Source: Klebsiella michiganensis
GTDB lineage: Bacteria > Pseudomonadota > Gammaproteobacteria > Enterobacterales > Enterobacteriaceae
NCBI RefSeq assembly: GCF_002925905.1
Contig: NZ_PRDB01000006.1
Coordinates: forward strand, 248,001-312,000
Direction of reading: 5' to 3'
Length of the DNA stretch: 64,000 nucleotides
Both the position numbers and the translations under genes were made by a program. Every line of letters begins with the position of its first letter. Position 1 is the first letter of the stretch. Of this stretch, positions 8,458-17,641 are shown piece by piece. Below the pieces are notes generated by a model. The model saw only the letters and a list, made by a program, of their open reading frames with translations. It had not been told where the DNA came from and did not search any database.

Positions 8458-9210
8458 ATGTTTAGCCTGGCGTTCATTCGCGACAATTTTACGTTTATTT
8501 TAAGCGCGCTGCCGGTCACCCTGACGATAACGTTATTATCCTTACTGTTTTCCACTTTGCTGGGCGCAGCGCTGGCGTGGGCGATTATTCGTCAGGTACC
8601 CGGCGTTCAATGGCTGGCGAGGGTATTCCTCTCCTTTGGCCGTTCGGTCCCGGTCCTGGTGATGCTGTATTTCTTTTTTTACGTCTGGCCGTGGATTGCC
8701 GCCGGGCTGTTCGGCGGCCCGCAGGACACGATGTACCGCTATAAACTCTCGCCGCTGGCGGCGGCGGTCACCGCGCTGTCGCTGATCTTCAGCGCTTATT
8801 TCGCCGAAACCTTTCGCGCGGGATGGAATGCGGTTGATAAGGGGCAGCGCGAGGCCGCATGGTCAATCGGGCTAAGCGGATTCACGCAGTTCCGACGCAT
8901 TATTTTTCCACAGGCGGCGGTATCCGCGCTGCCGAACTTTACCAGCGTGCTGATCGATCTGATTAAAGACACCTCGCTGGTTTACACCATCACCGTTGTT
9001 GATCTGATGGCGAAAGCCAATATCGCCGCCGCGCGCGGGTTTCATTTTGTCGAAGCCTACTGCGTCGTGCTGGTGATTTATATCGTGCTGTGCCTGGCGA
9101 TTGCCAGAGCATTGCGCAGTGCAGAAAGGTTTCTGAGCGCCCGCTGGCAAGGAAACGCAGAAAAGAGTGTTTCACGGTTATCATTTTGGGGAAGGTATTT
9201 TGAAAAATAA
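8458..9210 (+). CDS. Amino acid ABC transporter permease 2
   Basis: A 250-aa second permease of the same family, with the coupling loop EAAWSIGLSGFTQFRRIIFP and YFAETFRAGWNAV upstream of it. Nine bases separate it from the first permease. Its last codons overlap the start of the binding-protein gene, so the two are probably translationally coupled. Confidence 0.9.
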   Translation: MFSLAFIRDNFTFILSALPVTLTITLLSLLFSTLLGAALAWAIIRQVPGVQWLARVFLSFGRSVPVLVMLYFFFYVWPWIAAGLFGGPQDTMYRYKLSPLAAAVTALSLIFSAYFAETFRAGWNAVDKGQREAAWSIGLSGFTQFRRIIFPQAAVSALPNFTSVLIDLIKDTSLVYTITVVDLMAKANIAAARGFHFVEAYCVVLVIYIVLCLAIARALRSAERFLSARWQGNAEKSVSRLSFWGRYFEK

Positions 9211-10042
9211 AATTTTACTGGTGAGTGCGCTGGCGTTGGCAATGGGAATGAACGCCGCACAGGCGGTTGAAAAAAGCCCAAACGCGAAAACGGTTGAGGT
9301 TGTCGTCAATGCTAACGGCTTTCCCTTTAGCTTTGTTGACGATAACAACAATATTACCGGTTACGATGGCGACCTGTTAAAGGTGCTGGACCAGCGTTTA
9401 ACCGACTATACGTTTCATTTTAATGCGGTCTCGCGCGATGCGATGATCGTCGGCCTATCGACCGGCGCCTATACCCTCGCGGCGGATCACTTTTATCTCA
9501 CCAAAGAGCGGGCGGAAAAATACGACCACTCCGGCGAGCCGACAGGGATCAGCGATTTGCGCCTGATTGTGCGTAACGATGAGAACGATATACATAATCT
9601 CGGCGATCTCGCCAGCGGGAAGAAAAAGCTGGTGCCGATTCATACCTCCGACGCCCGTTATACGGTGATTGAAAACTACAATAAAAAACATCCAGGCCAA
9701 CAAATTAACCTGCAGCCCAACGGCGAGCAGTCCGCCGCCGATATCTTTAAAGCGGTAGCTTCCGGGGAATACGATGCGGCGATTTACCCCATTGGCGCGC
9801 TGCTGGCGTTAAATAAGGCGCTAAATCTTAATCTGAAAGCGTCGGATTCCGTCGGCCTGTTTCCTAACGTCTATTTGTATAAAAAAAATACCGATCCGCA
9901 GCTAATCAAAGCGATTGACGCGCAGCTGGTTGCCCTGAAAAAGGACGGCACGCTCGCTGAGCTCTCGCGGAAATGGTACGCCGAAGATGTGTATGCCCTG
10001 CCGGGCGCCAGCGACGTGAAAGTGAATACCGACTGGGAATAA
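9200..10042 (+). CDS. Amino acid ABC transporter substrate-binding protein (TTG start)
   Basis: About 280 aa. The signal peptide begins KNKILLVSALALAMGMNAAQ (cleavage near AQA-V). The start is best placed at TTG 9200, four bases after GGGGAAGG and overlapping the permease stop; an in-frame ATG at 9167 would add eleven residues ahead of the signal peptide. The mature protein has the bacterial extracellular solute-binding family 3 fold, with GFPFSFVDDNNNITGYDGDL at the N-terminus and the DAAIYPIGALLALN hinge region. It captures the imported compound in the periplasm. Confidence 0.88.
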   Translation: MKNKILLVSALALAMGMNAAQAVEKSPNAKTVEVVVNANGFPFSFVDDNNNITGYDGDLLKVLDQRLTDYTFHFNAVSRDAMIVGLSTGAYTLAADHFYLTKERAEKYDHSGEPTGISDLRLIVRNDENDIHNLGDLASGKKKLVPIHTSDARYTVIENYNKKHPGQQINLQPNGEQSAADIFKAVASGEYDAAIYPIGALLALNKALNLNLKASDSVGLFPNVYLYKKNTDPQLIKAIDAQLVALKKDGTLAELSRKWYAEDVYALPGASDVKVNTDWE

Positions 10043-10046
10043 GCGC

Positions 10047-10586
10047 ATGACGCAAATAAGCTCGGAACCGGCGCATAACGCCGCCACCTTAAACGATGAG
10101 GTGACCCTGGCGCTGCGCGCCATTACTGAAAAACGCGCGGCAACGATCGGTTACCTGTTGGACGAAAGCCGACAACGCCATATCGCGGATGATTCTGTCC
10201 GTGAAGCAATACGCCACTATGGCCGCGATATCGGACATCAGCTGCGCGCGCAAATGCGCGATCGAAAAGATTTGCAGGAGTTTGCCGGGCTGTTTACCCG
10301 CGGTCTGGAATCTCAGGTTTATGAGATGGAGCCCGTTAGCGCCAGCCGGGCCGAATTTATCGTCCTGTTTCACTACTGTCCCTATGTCAACTGCTGGCGG
10401 CAGCAGGGGCGAGGCGCCAGCGAAATTGAGACGCTGTGCGATATCTGCATGGAAGGCGATCGTGCGCTAACCGACGCGTTTCCGGGGCTGCATTTAGAGG
10501 TGCAGACCGCGCTTGCTCGCGGCGATGCCGCCTGTCGGCTGCGTTTTTATCAGGCAGAGGAGCGGGAGGGCGAATGGCAACCTTAA
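10047..10586 (+). CDS. L-2-amino-thiazoline-4-carboxylate hydrolase-family protein
   Basis: A 179-aa cytosolic protein resembling the family of the Pseudomonas enzyme that opens L-2-amino-thiazoline-4-carboxylate to N-carbamoyl-cysteine on the way to L-cysteine. The landmark is the central FHYCPYVNCWRQQGRGASEI segment followed by a CDICMEGD motif, with Cys residues that could be catalytic. It lies four bases after an amino-acid binding-protein gene, so its substrate is probably imported by that transporter. Many family members are uncharacterised and the exact substrate is uncertain. Confidence 0.75.
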   Translation: MTQISSEPAHNAATLNDEVTLALRAITEKRAATIGYLLDESRQRHIADDSVREAIRHYGRDIGHQLRAQMRDRKDLQEFAGLFTRGLESQVYEMEPVSASRAEFIVLFHYCPYVNCWRQQGRGASEIETLCDICMEGDRALTDAFPGLHLEVQTALARGDAACRLRFYQAEEREGEWQP

Positions 10587-11329
10587 CGTGGGACCACGCG
10601 GTCCAGTTTGTTAATCAGCCGGAAGCGGCGATTCAGGCGCTGAGCGGGCAAAAGCTCAACGCGGTGGCCGGTGGGCGCCACCCGGGCTGGGGGACCAGGA
10701 ATGCGCTGAGCTATTTCGGCCTGACCTATATCGAATTTCTGGCGATTGCCGATGATGCAGAGCTGCTTTCCGCCGCGGAGACGTTTTTACTCTGCCGGGA
10801 TGCGTCGCGGATGCTGCCGGATAATGAAGCGCTGTATCGGGTGGCGCTGCGTAGCGACGATATTGAGCGCACGCATGCGGAGTTGCACGAGCAGGGCCTG
10901 CGGGTTTCGCCGATCGTCAACGGCCAGCGCGACGATCCGCAGGGCAACGTTATCCGCTGGCGGATCTTCACCATTGACGGCGATTTTGACGGCCTGGTCT
11001 ATCCCTTTATTCTGCAATGGGGGGAAGAGGATGACGCCCGGTTGAGCCGCCTGCAGGCACAGGGTCTCGCTGCGCCGCATCCTCTGGGGGAGATTGAACT
11101 GCAGCGCGCGGTTTTCACGGTTCAGCATCCTCAGGCGGTGCGCGACCGCTGGCAGCTGCTGTTTGGCTTTGCCCCGCAAGGCGAGCAGGGGCTGGCGGTG
11201 GGCGGTCGAGAGTTTCTTTTCCGTCAGGGCGCGGCGAACCAACTGACTGAACTGGTGTTTCGCGTTGCTGACCCGGCGCTCAAAGGCCGACGCTTTCGCG
11301 TTGGCAACGGCGAATATCTTTTTGAATAA
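10574..11329 (+). CDS. Glyoxalase-like (VOC fold) domain protein
   Basis: About 251 aa. Starts at ATG 10574, overlapping the hydrolase gene by 13 bases. The N-terminal WDHAVQFV and the GGRHPGWGTRNALSYFGLTY stretch match glyoxalase-like domain proteins, where the first His usually contributes to a metal site; a second, degenerate half follows after residue ~170. Such proteins isomerise, open or transfer small metabolites. In this operon it may act on the product of the ring hydrolase or on a related cyclic amino acid; that is inference. Confidence 0.75.
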   Translation: MATLTWDHAVQFVNQPEAAIQALSGQKLNAVAGGRHPGWGTRNALSYFGLTYIEFLAIADDAELLSAAETFLLCRDASRMLPDNEALYRVALRSDDIERTHAELHEQGLRVSPIVNGQRDDPQGNVIRWRIFTIDGDFDGLVYPFILQWGEEDDARLSRLQAQGLAAPHPLGEIELQRAVFTVQHPQAVRDRWQLLFGFAPQGEQGLAVGGREFLFRQGAANQLTELVFRVADPALKGRRFRVGNGEYLFE

Positions 11330-11341
11330 GGAGTAAGACTC

Positions 11342-12130
11342 ATGACCAGGGTCCATTTTATTGGCGCCGGACAGATGGCGGAGGCGATTATTCGCGCGTC
11401 ATTAAGCCACGGTGCGCTGCGGGCGGACGCGATCTCGCTGGAGGATATCGACAGCGCGCGAGTCGAGGCTCTGCGCGCCCGTTATCGGCTGTCGGGCGAC
11501 GGTGGCGTAAACGAAGCCGCTTTGCTGGTGCTGGGGATCCGTCCGCAGGACGATCTGGCGGGGGTGGCGAACCGCGTGCGCCCGCAGCTAAACGGCTCGA
11601 CGACGGTGGTTTCTCTGATCGCGGGGGTGACCCTGGAAAAGCTGGCCTCCCTGTTTGGTGCGGCAACGCCGATTGCCAGGGCGATCCCCAATACCCTGAC
11701 CGATACCGGATTTGGCTATAGCGGCGTGACCTTAAACCCCCACGCCAGCGCGGCTGAGATCGAGCCGTTTCTGCGCGGCTTTGGCAAAGTGCTGTATCTG
11801 CCTGAGCGGTTGATCGATATCTTTACCGGCTTTGGCGTCGCGGGCCCTAACTATATTTACTACTTTATTGAGTCCCTTACCGATGCCGGCGTACTGGCGG
11901 GGCTGCCGCGGCCCCAGGCAACGGAGGTGGTGCTGGAAAACCTGCTCGGCGCGGTCGAGATGCTGCGCCAAAGCCAGAAGCATCCGCGCCAGCTTCTGGA
12001 TATCAACAATTCCCCGGCGGGCGTCGGGATCCACGGTCTGTATGAGCTGAACAACAGCGATTTTGCCGCTGGGCTTCAGCGCAGCGTACTGGCGGCGGTC
12101 AGGCGCACCCGTGAACTGGGACAGTGCTAA
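11342..12130 (+). CDS. Pyrroline-5-carboxylate reductase-like enzyme
   Basis: A 262-aa member of the ProC family with an N-terminal Rossmann motif (FIGAGQMAEAII, residues 5-16), the family PNT turn (AIPNTLTDTGFGYSG) and a helical C-terminal dimerisation domain. AAGGAG precedes the start. ProC reduces a cyclic imine to a cyclic imino acid using NAD(P)H. This is a divergent paralogue in a transport/hydrolase operon, so it probably acts on a related cyclic imine such as a thiazoline rather than in proline synthesis. Its stop overlaps that of the convergent AraC gene. Confidence 0.82.
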   Translation: MTRVHFIGAGQMAEAIIRASLSHGALRADAISLEDIDSARVEALRARYRLSGDGGVNEAALLVLGIRPQDDLAGVANRVRPQLNGSTTVVSLIAGVTLEKLASLFGAATPIARAIPNTLTDTGFGYSGVTLNPHASAAEIEPFLRGFGKVLYLPERLIDIFTGFGVAGPNYIYYFIESLTDAGVLAGLPRPQATEVVLENLLGAVEMLRQSQKHPRQLLDINNSPAGVGIHGLYELNNSDFAAGLQRSVLAAVRRTRELGQC

Positions 12131-13083
12131 AATCCTTCTTCCCGCGACAGATCGCGCAGCGCGCCCGGCGCCTTTCCGATAATGCGTTTAAAGGCGCGGC
12201 TGAAGGCGGCATGAGAACTGTACCCCAGCCTGAAGGCCACTTTTTCCAGCGCCTGACCCTCATGGGAAATGTACTGCACCGCGAGGCGCATACGCAGCTC
12301 GGTGAGATAGCGGGCGGGCGTGGTGCCGGTGGCGGAGAGGAAGCGTTCAGCAAATACCGAACGCGAAATTCCCGCCTCGCGGGCCAGATCCTCGACTTTC
12401 CAGTTAATGCCCGGCTGCTGATGCATAACGTAAATGGCTTTAGCCAGCTTAGGATCGCGCAGCACCTGTACCCAGCCGGTGGCGTTGCCGCAGCCGCACT
12501 CCACCCAGCCGCGGACAATCAGCGCGGCGACCACATCGGCCAGCCGCGCCAGAATGCCGGCGTAGCCCGCCTGTCGAGTGAGGCTTTCGCGTTCCATGGC
12601 CGCCAGCATCGGCGGGATCTCCGGACGGCTGGTCAGCAGGCTGCTGACCAGCATCACTTCGGGCATCGCTTTGACCAGCGGCTGCATACCGCCCAGCTCA
12701 AAGTCCATACAGGCGCTGAAGATAATAGCGCTGTCGCTTTTCGCGTCGTCGCAGGCGTTTTTGACGCAGCTTACCGAGTCGCAAACCGGTTCGCTGGGCA
12801 GTCTGGACACGTTAACCACCGTTGCCTGGTCATCGGAGAGCAGCACGTGACCATCGCCGTTCGGAATAAACAGCGCATCGCCGCTCTGCAGCATCAGGCG
12901 CTGGCCGCTGACCATGCGCAGCAGTACCGGTCCCCGGCTGATAAAGTGGAACTGCGCTTTACCGGGTACGAAGCCGAATTCGACGCCAAAAGGGCGGGAG
13001 GTTTCGATGCGGCGGTAGTTGACGCCGGAAAGGCGCATGCCGCGCAGAAGTTCGCTGGTGAGATCGAGGGCGTGCTGAGTCAT
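12127..13083 (-). CDS. AraC-family transcriptional regulator
   Basis: About 318 aa. The N-terminal half is an AraC cupin-type ligand domain (SRGPVLLRMVSGQRLMLQSG then FIPNGDGHVL), and the C-terminal ~100 residues hold two helix-turn-helix motifs (KVEDLAREAGISRSVFAERF and ALEKVAFRLGYSSHAAFSRA). The start at 13083 is preferred over the upstream ATG at 13116 because homology begins there. It is divergent from an MFS exporter gene, which it most likely controls; the ProC-operon on its other side is convergent. Confidence 0.9.
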   Translation of the reverse strand: MTQHALDLTSELLRGMRLSGVNYRRIETSRPFGVEFGFVPGKAQFHFISRGPVLLRMVSGQRLMLQSGDALFIPNGDGHVLLSDDQATVVNVSRLPSEPVCDSVSCVKNACDDAKSDSAIIFSACMDFELGGMQPLVKAMPEVMLVSSLLTSRPEIPPMLAAMERESLTRQAGYAGILARLADVVAALIVRGWVECGCGNATGWVQVLRDPKLAKAIYVMHQQPGINWKVEDLAREAGISRSVFAERFLSATGTTPARYLTELRMRLAVQYISHEGQALEKVAFRLGYSSHAAFSRAFKRIIGKAPGALRDLSREEGF

Positions 13084-13191
13084 AACATCATTCCCGGACG
13101 AATTATCAATAATCAAGGAGTATGCATCATAGATCGTCCGAACAGAACCGCCTAACCTTAACGAAATGTTAATTGTTCTGGAGAGATGTTT

Positions 13192-14391
13192 ATGAGTTCC
13201 TGCATTGCAGCTGAAGAGAGCCAGGCCAACGCCAGGCCCGCGTGGCGCGCCGTCTATGCGCTGGCGCTGGGGGTGTTTGGCCTGATTGTCGCCGAGTTTC
13301 TTCCTGCCAGTTTGTTGACGCCGATGGCGGCAAGCCTGGGCGTTAGCGAAGGCATGGCGGGGCAGGCGGTCACCGCGACGGCGCTGGTGGCGTTAGTTAC
13401 CGGGCTGCTGATCACCACCGCGACGCGAAATATTGACCGCCGCTGGGTGCTGATGTTCTTCTCCGTTTTGCAAATTATCTCCAGCATGATGGTGGCCTTC
13501 GCCGGTTCGCTGGAGTTTTTGCTGCTTGGACGCCTGCTGCTGGGAATCGCCATCGGCGGCTTCTGGTCGATGTCGACCGCGACCACCATGCGTCTGGTTC
13601 CGGCGGCGATGGTGCCGAAAGCGCTGGCGATTATCTTTTCCGCCGTTTCCATCGCGACGGTGGTTGCCGCGCCGCTGGGCAGCTATTTCGGCGCGCTGAT
13701 CGGCTGGCGCAACGTATTTCTTATCTGTGCGCTGCCGAGCGTGGTTGCGCTGCTCTGGCAGCTGTGGGTTCTGCCTTCCATGCGTCCGGAGAGCGTCGGC
13801 AGCTTCGCTACCCTGTTTAAGGTGCTGCGTCGGCCAGGTATGATTGGCGGCATGCTCGCGACAATCCTGATTTTCAGCGGCCACTTCGCCTTCTTTACCT
13901 ATCTGCGTCCGTTCCTCGAAACCGTGGCGCAGGCCAGCGTCGAAGGGGTTTCTCTGATCCTGCTCGGTTTTGGGGTAGCGAACTTTATCGGCACCTCGAT
14001 TGCCGGACATCTGTTAGCCCGAAGCCTGCGCCTGACGCTGGCGCTGGTGCCGCTGGCAATGAGCGTGCTGGCGCTGATGATGGTAACGTTCGGCCACGTC
14101 GCGCTGCTGGACGGTCTGCTGGTGGCGATGTGGGGCTTTGCTTTTGGTCTGGTGCCGGTGGGCTGGTCGACCTGGCTTGCCACCACGGTGCCGGATGAAG
14201 CTGAAAGCGCGGGCGGCCTGCTGGTGGCGTCTATTCAGCTGGCGATTAGCGCCGGTGCGGCTGGCGGCGGTGCGGTATTCGATCTCAACGGCGCGAGCGG
14301 CGTTTTTGTCGGCAGCGGCGTGCTGCTGGTCAGCGCCATGGTGATAGTGCTGTTTGCGGTAAGAGTCAAGCCAGTCGTGAGCGAGGAGTAG
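13192..14391 (+). CDS. MFS efflux transporter (AraJ/SotB/NepI type)
   Basis: About 399 aa and twelve predicted membrane helices of the drug:H+ antiporter-1 family. Seen are the N-terminal AEFLPASLLTPMA motif, the LGRLLLGIAIGGFW segment in helix 4 and GWRNVFLICALPSV in helix 6. The start at 13192 has GGAGAG at proper spacing, while ATG 13186 is too close to it. Proteins of this group export sugars, nucleosides or toxic metabolites. It is divergent from an AraC regulator and followed directly by the REP array. Confidence 0.88.
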   Translation: MSSCIAAEESQANARPAWRAVYALALGVFGLIVAEFLPASLLTPMAASLGVSEGMAGQAVTATALVALVTGLLITTATRNIDRRWVLMFFSVLQIISSMMVAFAGSLEFLLLGRLLLGIAIGGFWSMSTATTMRLVPAAMVPKALAIIFSAVSIATVVAAPLGSYFGALIGWRNVFLICALPSVVALLWQLWVLPSMRPESVGSFATLFKVLRRPGMIGGMLATILIFSGHFAFFTYLRPFLETVAQASVEGVSLILLGFGVANFIGTSIAGHLLARSLRLTLALVPLAMSVLALMMVTFGHVALLDGLLVAMWGFAFGLVPVGWSTWLATTVPDEAESAGGLLVASIQLAISAGAAGGGAVFDLNGASGVFVGSGVLLVSAMVIVLFAVRVKPVVSEE

Positions 14392-15218
14392 GGCCTTTCA
14401 GGGCTACAGCACCGCAGATTGCTGTTAACCCGTAGCCCGGGTAAGGCGTTTACGCCGCAACCCGGGGAATATGCCGTGACGGGGTATTGTTGCGGCTTCT
14501 TCCCGGCTTGCGCTGCGCTTAGCCGGGCTACAGGGCCGCAGATTGCTGTTAACCCGTAGCCCGGGTAAGGCGTTTACGCCGCAACCCGGGGAATATGCCG
14601 TGACGGGGTATTGCTGTGGCTTCTTCCCGGCTTGCGCTGCGCTTAGCCGGGCTACCGGGTCGCAGATTGTCGGGAGCCCGTAGCCCGTAGCCCGGGTAAG
14701 GCGTTTACGCCGCAACCCGGGGAATATGCCGTGACGGGGTATTGCTGTGGCTTCTTCCCGGCTCGCGCTGCGCTTAGCCGGGCTACCGGGCCGCAGATTG
14801 TCGGGAACCCGTAGCCCGGGTAAGGCGTTTACGCTGCAACCCGGGGAATATGCCATGACGTGGTATTGCTGTGGTTTTTTCCCGGCTCGCGCTGCGCTTA
14901 GCCGGGCTACCGGCCCGCAGATTGTCGGGAACCCGTAGCCTGGGTAAGGCGTTTACGCCGCAACCCGGGGAATATGCCGTGACGTGGTATTGCTGCGGTT
15001 TTTTCCCGGCTCGCGCTGCGCTTAGCCGGGCTACCGGCCCGCAGATTGCTGGTAACCCGTAGCCCGGGTAAGGCGTTTACGCCGCAACCCGGGGAATATG
15101 CCGTGACGTGGCATTGCTACGGCTTCTTCCCGGCTTGCGCTGCGCTTAGCCGGGCTACAGAGTTGCAGATTGCTGGTAACCGTAGCCCGGACAGATGCGC
15201 AGCATCGCCTCCGGGGAG
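14392..15218. repeat. Tandem REP array: six ~124-bp units plus a terminal REP
   Basis: GTAGCCCGGGTAAGGCG (or a close variant) starts at 14432, 14556, 14687, 14811, 14935 and 15059: spacing 124, 131, 124, 124, 124. The one long unit carries a duplicated GTAGCCC. Each unit has a REP-like palindrome with arms around CCCGGG and an inverted partner ending AGCCGGGCTAC, i.e. a bacterial interspersed mosaic element. A final shorter REP begins at 15182. The array lies between the convergent ends of the MFS and aminopeptidase genes. Reading frames in it are artefacts of the repeat. Confidence 0.93.
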
Positions 15219-15222
15219 GGTG

Positions 15223-16680
15223 TTAACTCTCGTCGATATCGTCGAGCAGATGCTGAATCAGTAGCGGAATCGGCCGGCCGGAAGCGACGCTTTTACCGCC
15301 TTCGCGCCACAGCGCCGTGCCGCTGACGTCGAGATGGGCCCAGGGGATCTCCGGCGGGCAAAAATGGTGCAAAAGCCAGGCGGCGGAGGCGCTGATGGCC
15401 GCATTATTGCCGGGCGTATTGCACAGGTCGGCGATTGCGCTTTCGGTCTGCTTCTTCAGCCTGCTATCCAGCGGCAGCGACCAGACCTCATCCCCGCTTT
15501 TTATTCCTGCCCGGGTTAACCCCGCCCGCAGCGCGTCGCTTTGCGTCATCAAGCCGCTCAAATCGTAACCCAGCGCCTTAACCACCGCGCCGGTAAGGGT
15601 CGCAATATCAATAATATAGTGCGCCTGCGGATGTCGCTGGCTCGCCCAGGCAATGGCATCGGAAAGCACCAGGCGGCCTTCAGCGTCGGTATTATTGATC
15701 TCTACCGTCAGGCCATTACAGGCCCGGGCGACGCTGCCCGGCTGCATGGCGGCGGGGCCAATCGCGTTTTCCGCCAGCGCCAGTACGCCCATTACCCGCA
15801 CCGGTAGCGCCAGCTCGGCGATGCTCAGCATCAGGCCAAGGACGTTGGCCGCGCCGCACATATCGTACTTCATGGTGTACATCCCGGCGCCTTCCTTGAG
15901 CCACAGTCCGCCGGTATCAAAGGTGACGCCTTTACCGACGTAGCAGCGAACCGGGCCCTCGCTGACGCCATCATAATGAATCGCCAGCAGGCGCGGCGGG
16001 CGTTCAGCGCCTTTACCCACCGCATGCAGCAGGCCGAGCCCTTGTTCGACGATCGCTTTTTCATCCAGAACTTCGCAGCGCAGCGTGCGGATATCCGCGC
16101 ACAGACGCCGGGCTTCTTCCACCACGTACTGCGGGGTACACTGCTCCGCAGGCAGATCCGCCAGCCGCCGCGCGGCGAGCATGCCGTGCGCCGTGGCCCG
16201 TTGACGATGGGCGAGGGTGTCCAGCGCCGACCGCTGTTCGGGTAAGGCGTAGAGGGCGAGCTGGCGCAGGCGTGGCCTGGCGGCTTTCACCTGATGCAGG
16301 CCCAAATCATCAAGCTGCCAGTCGAGGTTAAACAGTTCGCGCAGCGCTTTGGTTAACGCGCCGCTGCTCTCTTCCAGCGAAGCGTCGAGGATAAGCGTTT
16401 CGCTCACCGGCTTTTTGCATAGCGGCCGCAGCGCCTCGGCCAGGCCATCGTTCAGCGTATCCCTCCACAGCGGTGGCGGAATGAGGGTGATGCGGGCGAA
16501 GGGGGAGCAGCCGAAGCGGGTATCCGCCACCTCGCCGCGGGCGGCCTGTTCCACCATTTCCGCGAGCAGGGGAACGGCATTGAGCGGGGCCTGGGCCAGC
16601 AGCGTACTGCCGGGCCAGGTCACCAGATGCGCGCCGGTGCAGTCGCTATCCAGTTGATTAATCAGACGATAATCCAGCAT
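15223..16680 (-). CDS. Leucyl aminopeptidase-family (M17) metallopeptidase
   Basis: A 485-aa cytosolic exopeptidase. The two-metal site is visible: K250 and D255 (GKGVTFDTGG), D273 (KYDMCGAA), and D332/E334 with catalytic R336 in the signature NTDAEGRLVL. The N-terminal ~170 residues form the variable M17 domain. It is the last gene of the EIIC-glycosylasparaginase operon, starting three bases after the stop of the previous gene. It would release N-terminal residues from short peptides, and in this context may trim glycosylated peptides to the free glyco-amino acid. It is a paralogue, not housekeeping PepA. Confidence 0.9.
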   Translation of the reverse strand: MLDYRLINQLDSDCTGAHLVTWPGSTLLAQAPLNAVPLLAEMVEQAARGEVADTRFGCSPFARITLIPPPLWRDTLNDGLAEALRPLCKKPVSETLILDASLEESSGALTKALRELFNLDWQLDDLGLHQVKAARPRLRQLALYALPEQRSALDTLAHRQRATAHGMLAARRLADLPAEQCTPQYVVEEARRLCADIRTLRCEVLDEKAIVEQGLGLLHAVGKGAERPPRLLAIHYDGVSEGPVRCYVGKGVTFDTGGLWLKEGAGMYTMKYDMCGAANVLGLMLSIAELALPVRVMGVLALAENAIGPAAMQPGSVARACNGLTVEINNTDAEGRLVLSDAIAWASQRHPQAHYIIDIATLTGAVVKALGYDLSGLMTQSDALRAGLTRAGIKSGDEVWSLPLDSRLKKQTESAIADLCNTPGNNAAISASAAWLLHHFCPPEIPWAHLDVSGTALWREGGKSVASGRPIPLLIQHLLDDIDES

Positions 16681-16683
16681 GGC

Positions 16684-17637
16684 TTACTCCTCGATGGGGG
16701 CGCGAATGCGTGCGGCATAGGCCTGCATCCATTCGTCGTCCACCGGCCGGTAATGGGTTTTCTCCCGAACGCGCTCGGCGCAGAACACGGTGAGCGGCTG
16801 CGTCGCGCTGGCGACGACAAAGGAGAAGGTTTTGATGTTGGTGGCGGCGCCGAATTCGCCGCGCCGGTTCATGCACACCACCGAAAGGTCGCCCGCGCGG
16901 CCAAAGCGCGACATCAGTTTGTCTTCCAGCTCGCAGACCACCGAGTCCGCCGCCTGCTGCGGCGTCATTCCCTGGGCCATTCGCCGGACGATTTCGTAGC
17001 TGGTGCAGCCTTTCATCAGATCTTCACCGACGCCGGTCGCCGTGGCGGCGCCGGTCTCGCTATCGCAGTAGAAACCGGAGCCGATAATCGGCGAATCGCC
17101 CAGCCGTCCGCGCTTTTTCATAAACAGACCGCTGGTGGAGGTGGCAACGCTCATGGAACCCTGTTTATCAAGGCCAATAATGCCCACGGTATCGTGGCCG
17201 TCGTAAGGACTGAGGCCTTTATCCAGCGTTTCGCGACAGCGCTTCCGGTAATGCTGCATCGCGCGTTCGGTCAGCATCGCTTTGGCGGCGAATCCCTGGC
17301 TTATGGCCCACTCTCTGGCGCCCTGGCCGACCAGCAGACTGTTGTAGCGCTGACGGCTCAGGGCGTGGGCGACTTTCACCGGGTTGGCAATATCCACCAG
17401 ATTACCCACCGCGCCGAAGGCCAGGGTATCGCCATGCATAAAGGCGGCATCCAGTTCGACCTCGCCGTTTTCCGTCGGCAGGCCGCCGTAGCCCACCGAT
17501 TTGTACAGCGGAAAATCTTCTACCGCCGCCACCGCATTGACCACGGCGCTGGCGGTATCAGCGCCGGATGCCAGCGCCGCCGCGGCTTCGGTTACGCCTT
17601 CCAGCGCCATTCGCCAGGTGGCAATCATTCCCCACAT
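16684..17637 (-). CDS. Glycosylasparaginase (N4-(beta-N-acetylglucosaminyl)-L-asparaginase)
   Basis: A 317-aa N-terminal-nucleophile amidohydrolase. Autocleavage is expected before T150 in DGHDTVGIIGLD; T168 in the TSTSG motif and the RGRLGDSPIIGSGF segment (R178, D181), which bind the aspartate part, match glycosylasparaginases closely, as does GAATATGVGEDL. The enzyme splits GlcNAc-Asn into aspartate and an amino sugar. There is no signal peptide, so unlike some bacterial homologues it should be cytosolic. AGGAG precedes the ATG; the EIIC stop is 4 bp away. A plain isoaspartyl peptidase is the alternative. Confidence 0.82.
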   Translation of the reverse strand: MWGMIATWRMALEGVTEAAAALASGADTASAVVNAVAAVEDFPLYKSVGYGGLPTENGEVELDAAFMHGDTLAFGAVGNLVDIANPVKVAHALSRQRYNSLLVGQGAREWAISQGFAAKAMLTERAMQHYRKRCRETLDKGLSPYDGHDTVGIIGLDKQGSMSVATSTSGLFMKKRGRLGDSPIIGSGFYCDSETGAATATGVGEDLMKGCTSYEIVRRMAQGMTPQQAADSVVCELEDKLMSRFGRAGDLSVVCMNRRGEFGAATNIKTFSFVVASATQPLTVFCAERVREKTHYRPVDDEWMQAYAARIRAPIEE

Positions 17638-17641
17638 TGGT

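Noticed and set aside
12124-13155. 343-aa plus-strand frame
   Set aside because: It is the antisense shadow of the AraC gene, rich in His, Gln and Arg without domain pattern.
14425-14856. 143-aa repetitive reading frame on the minus strand (and related frames to 15264)
   Set aside because: It runs through the tandem REP units and repeats with them; non-coding repeat artefact.
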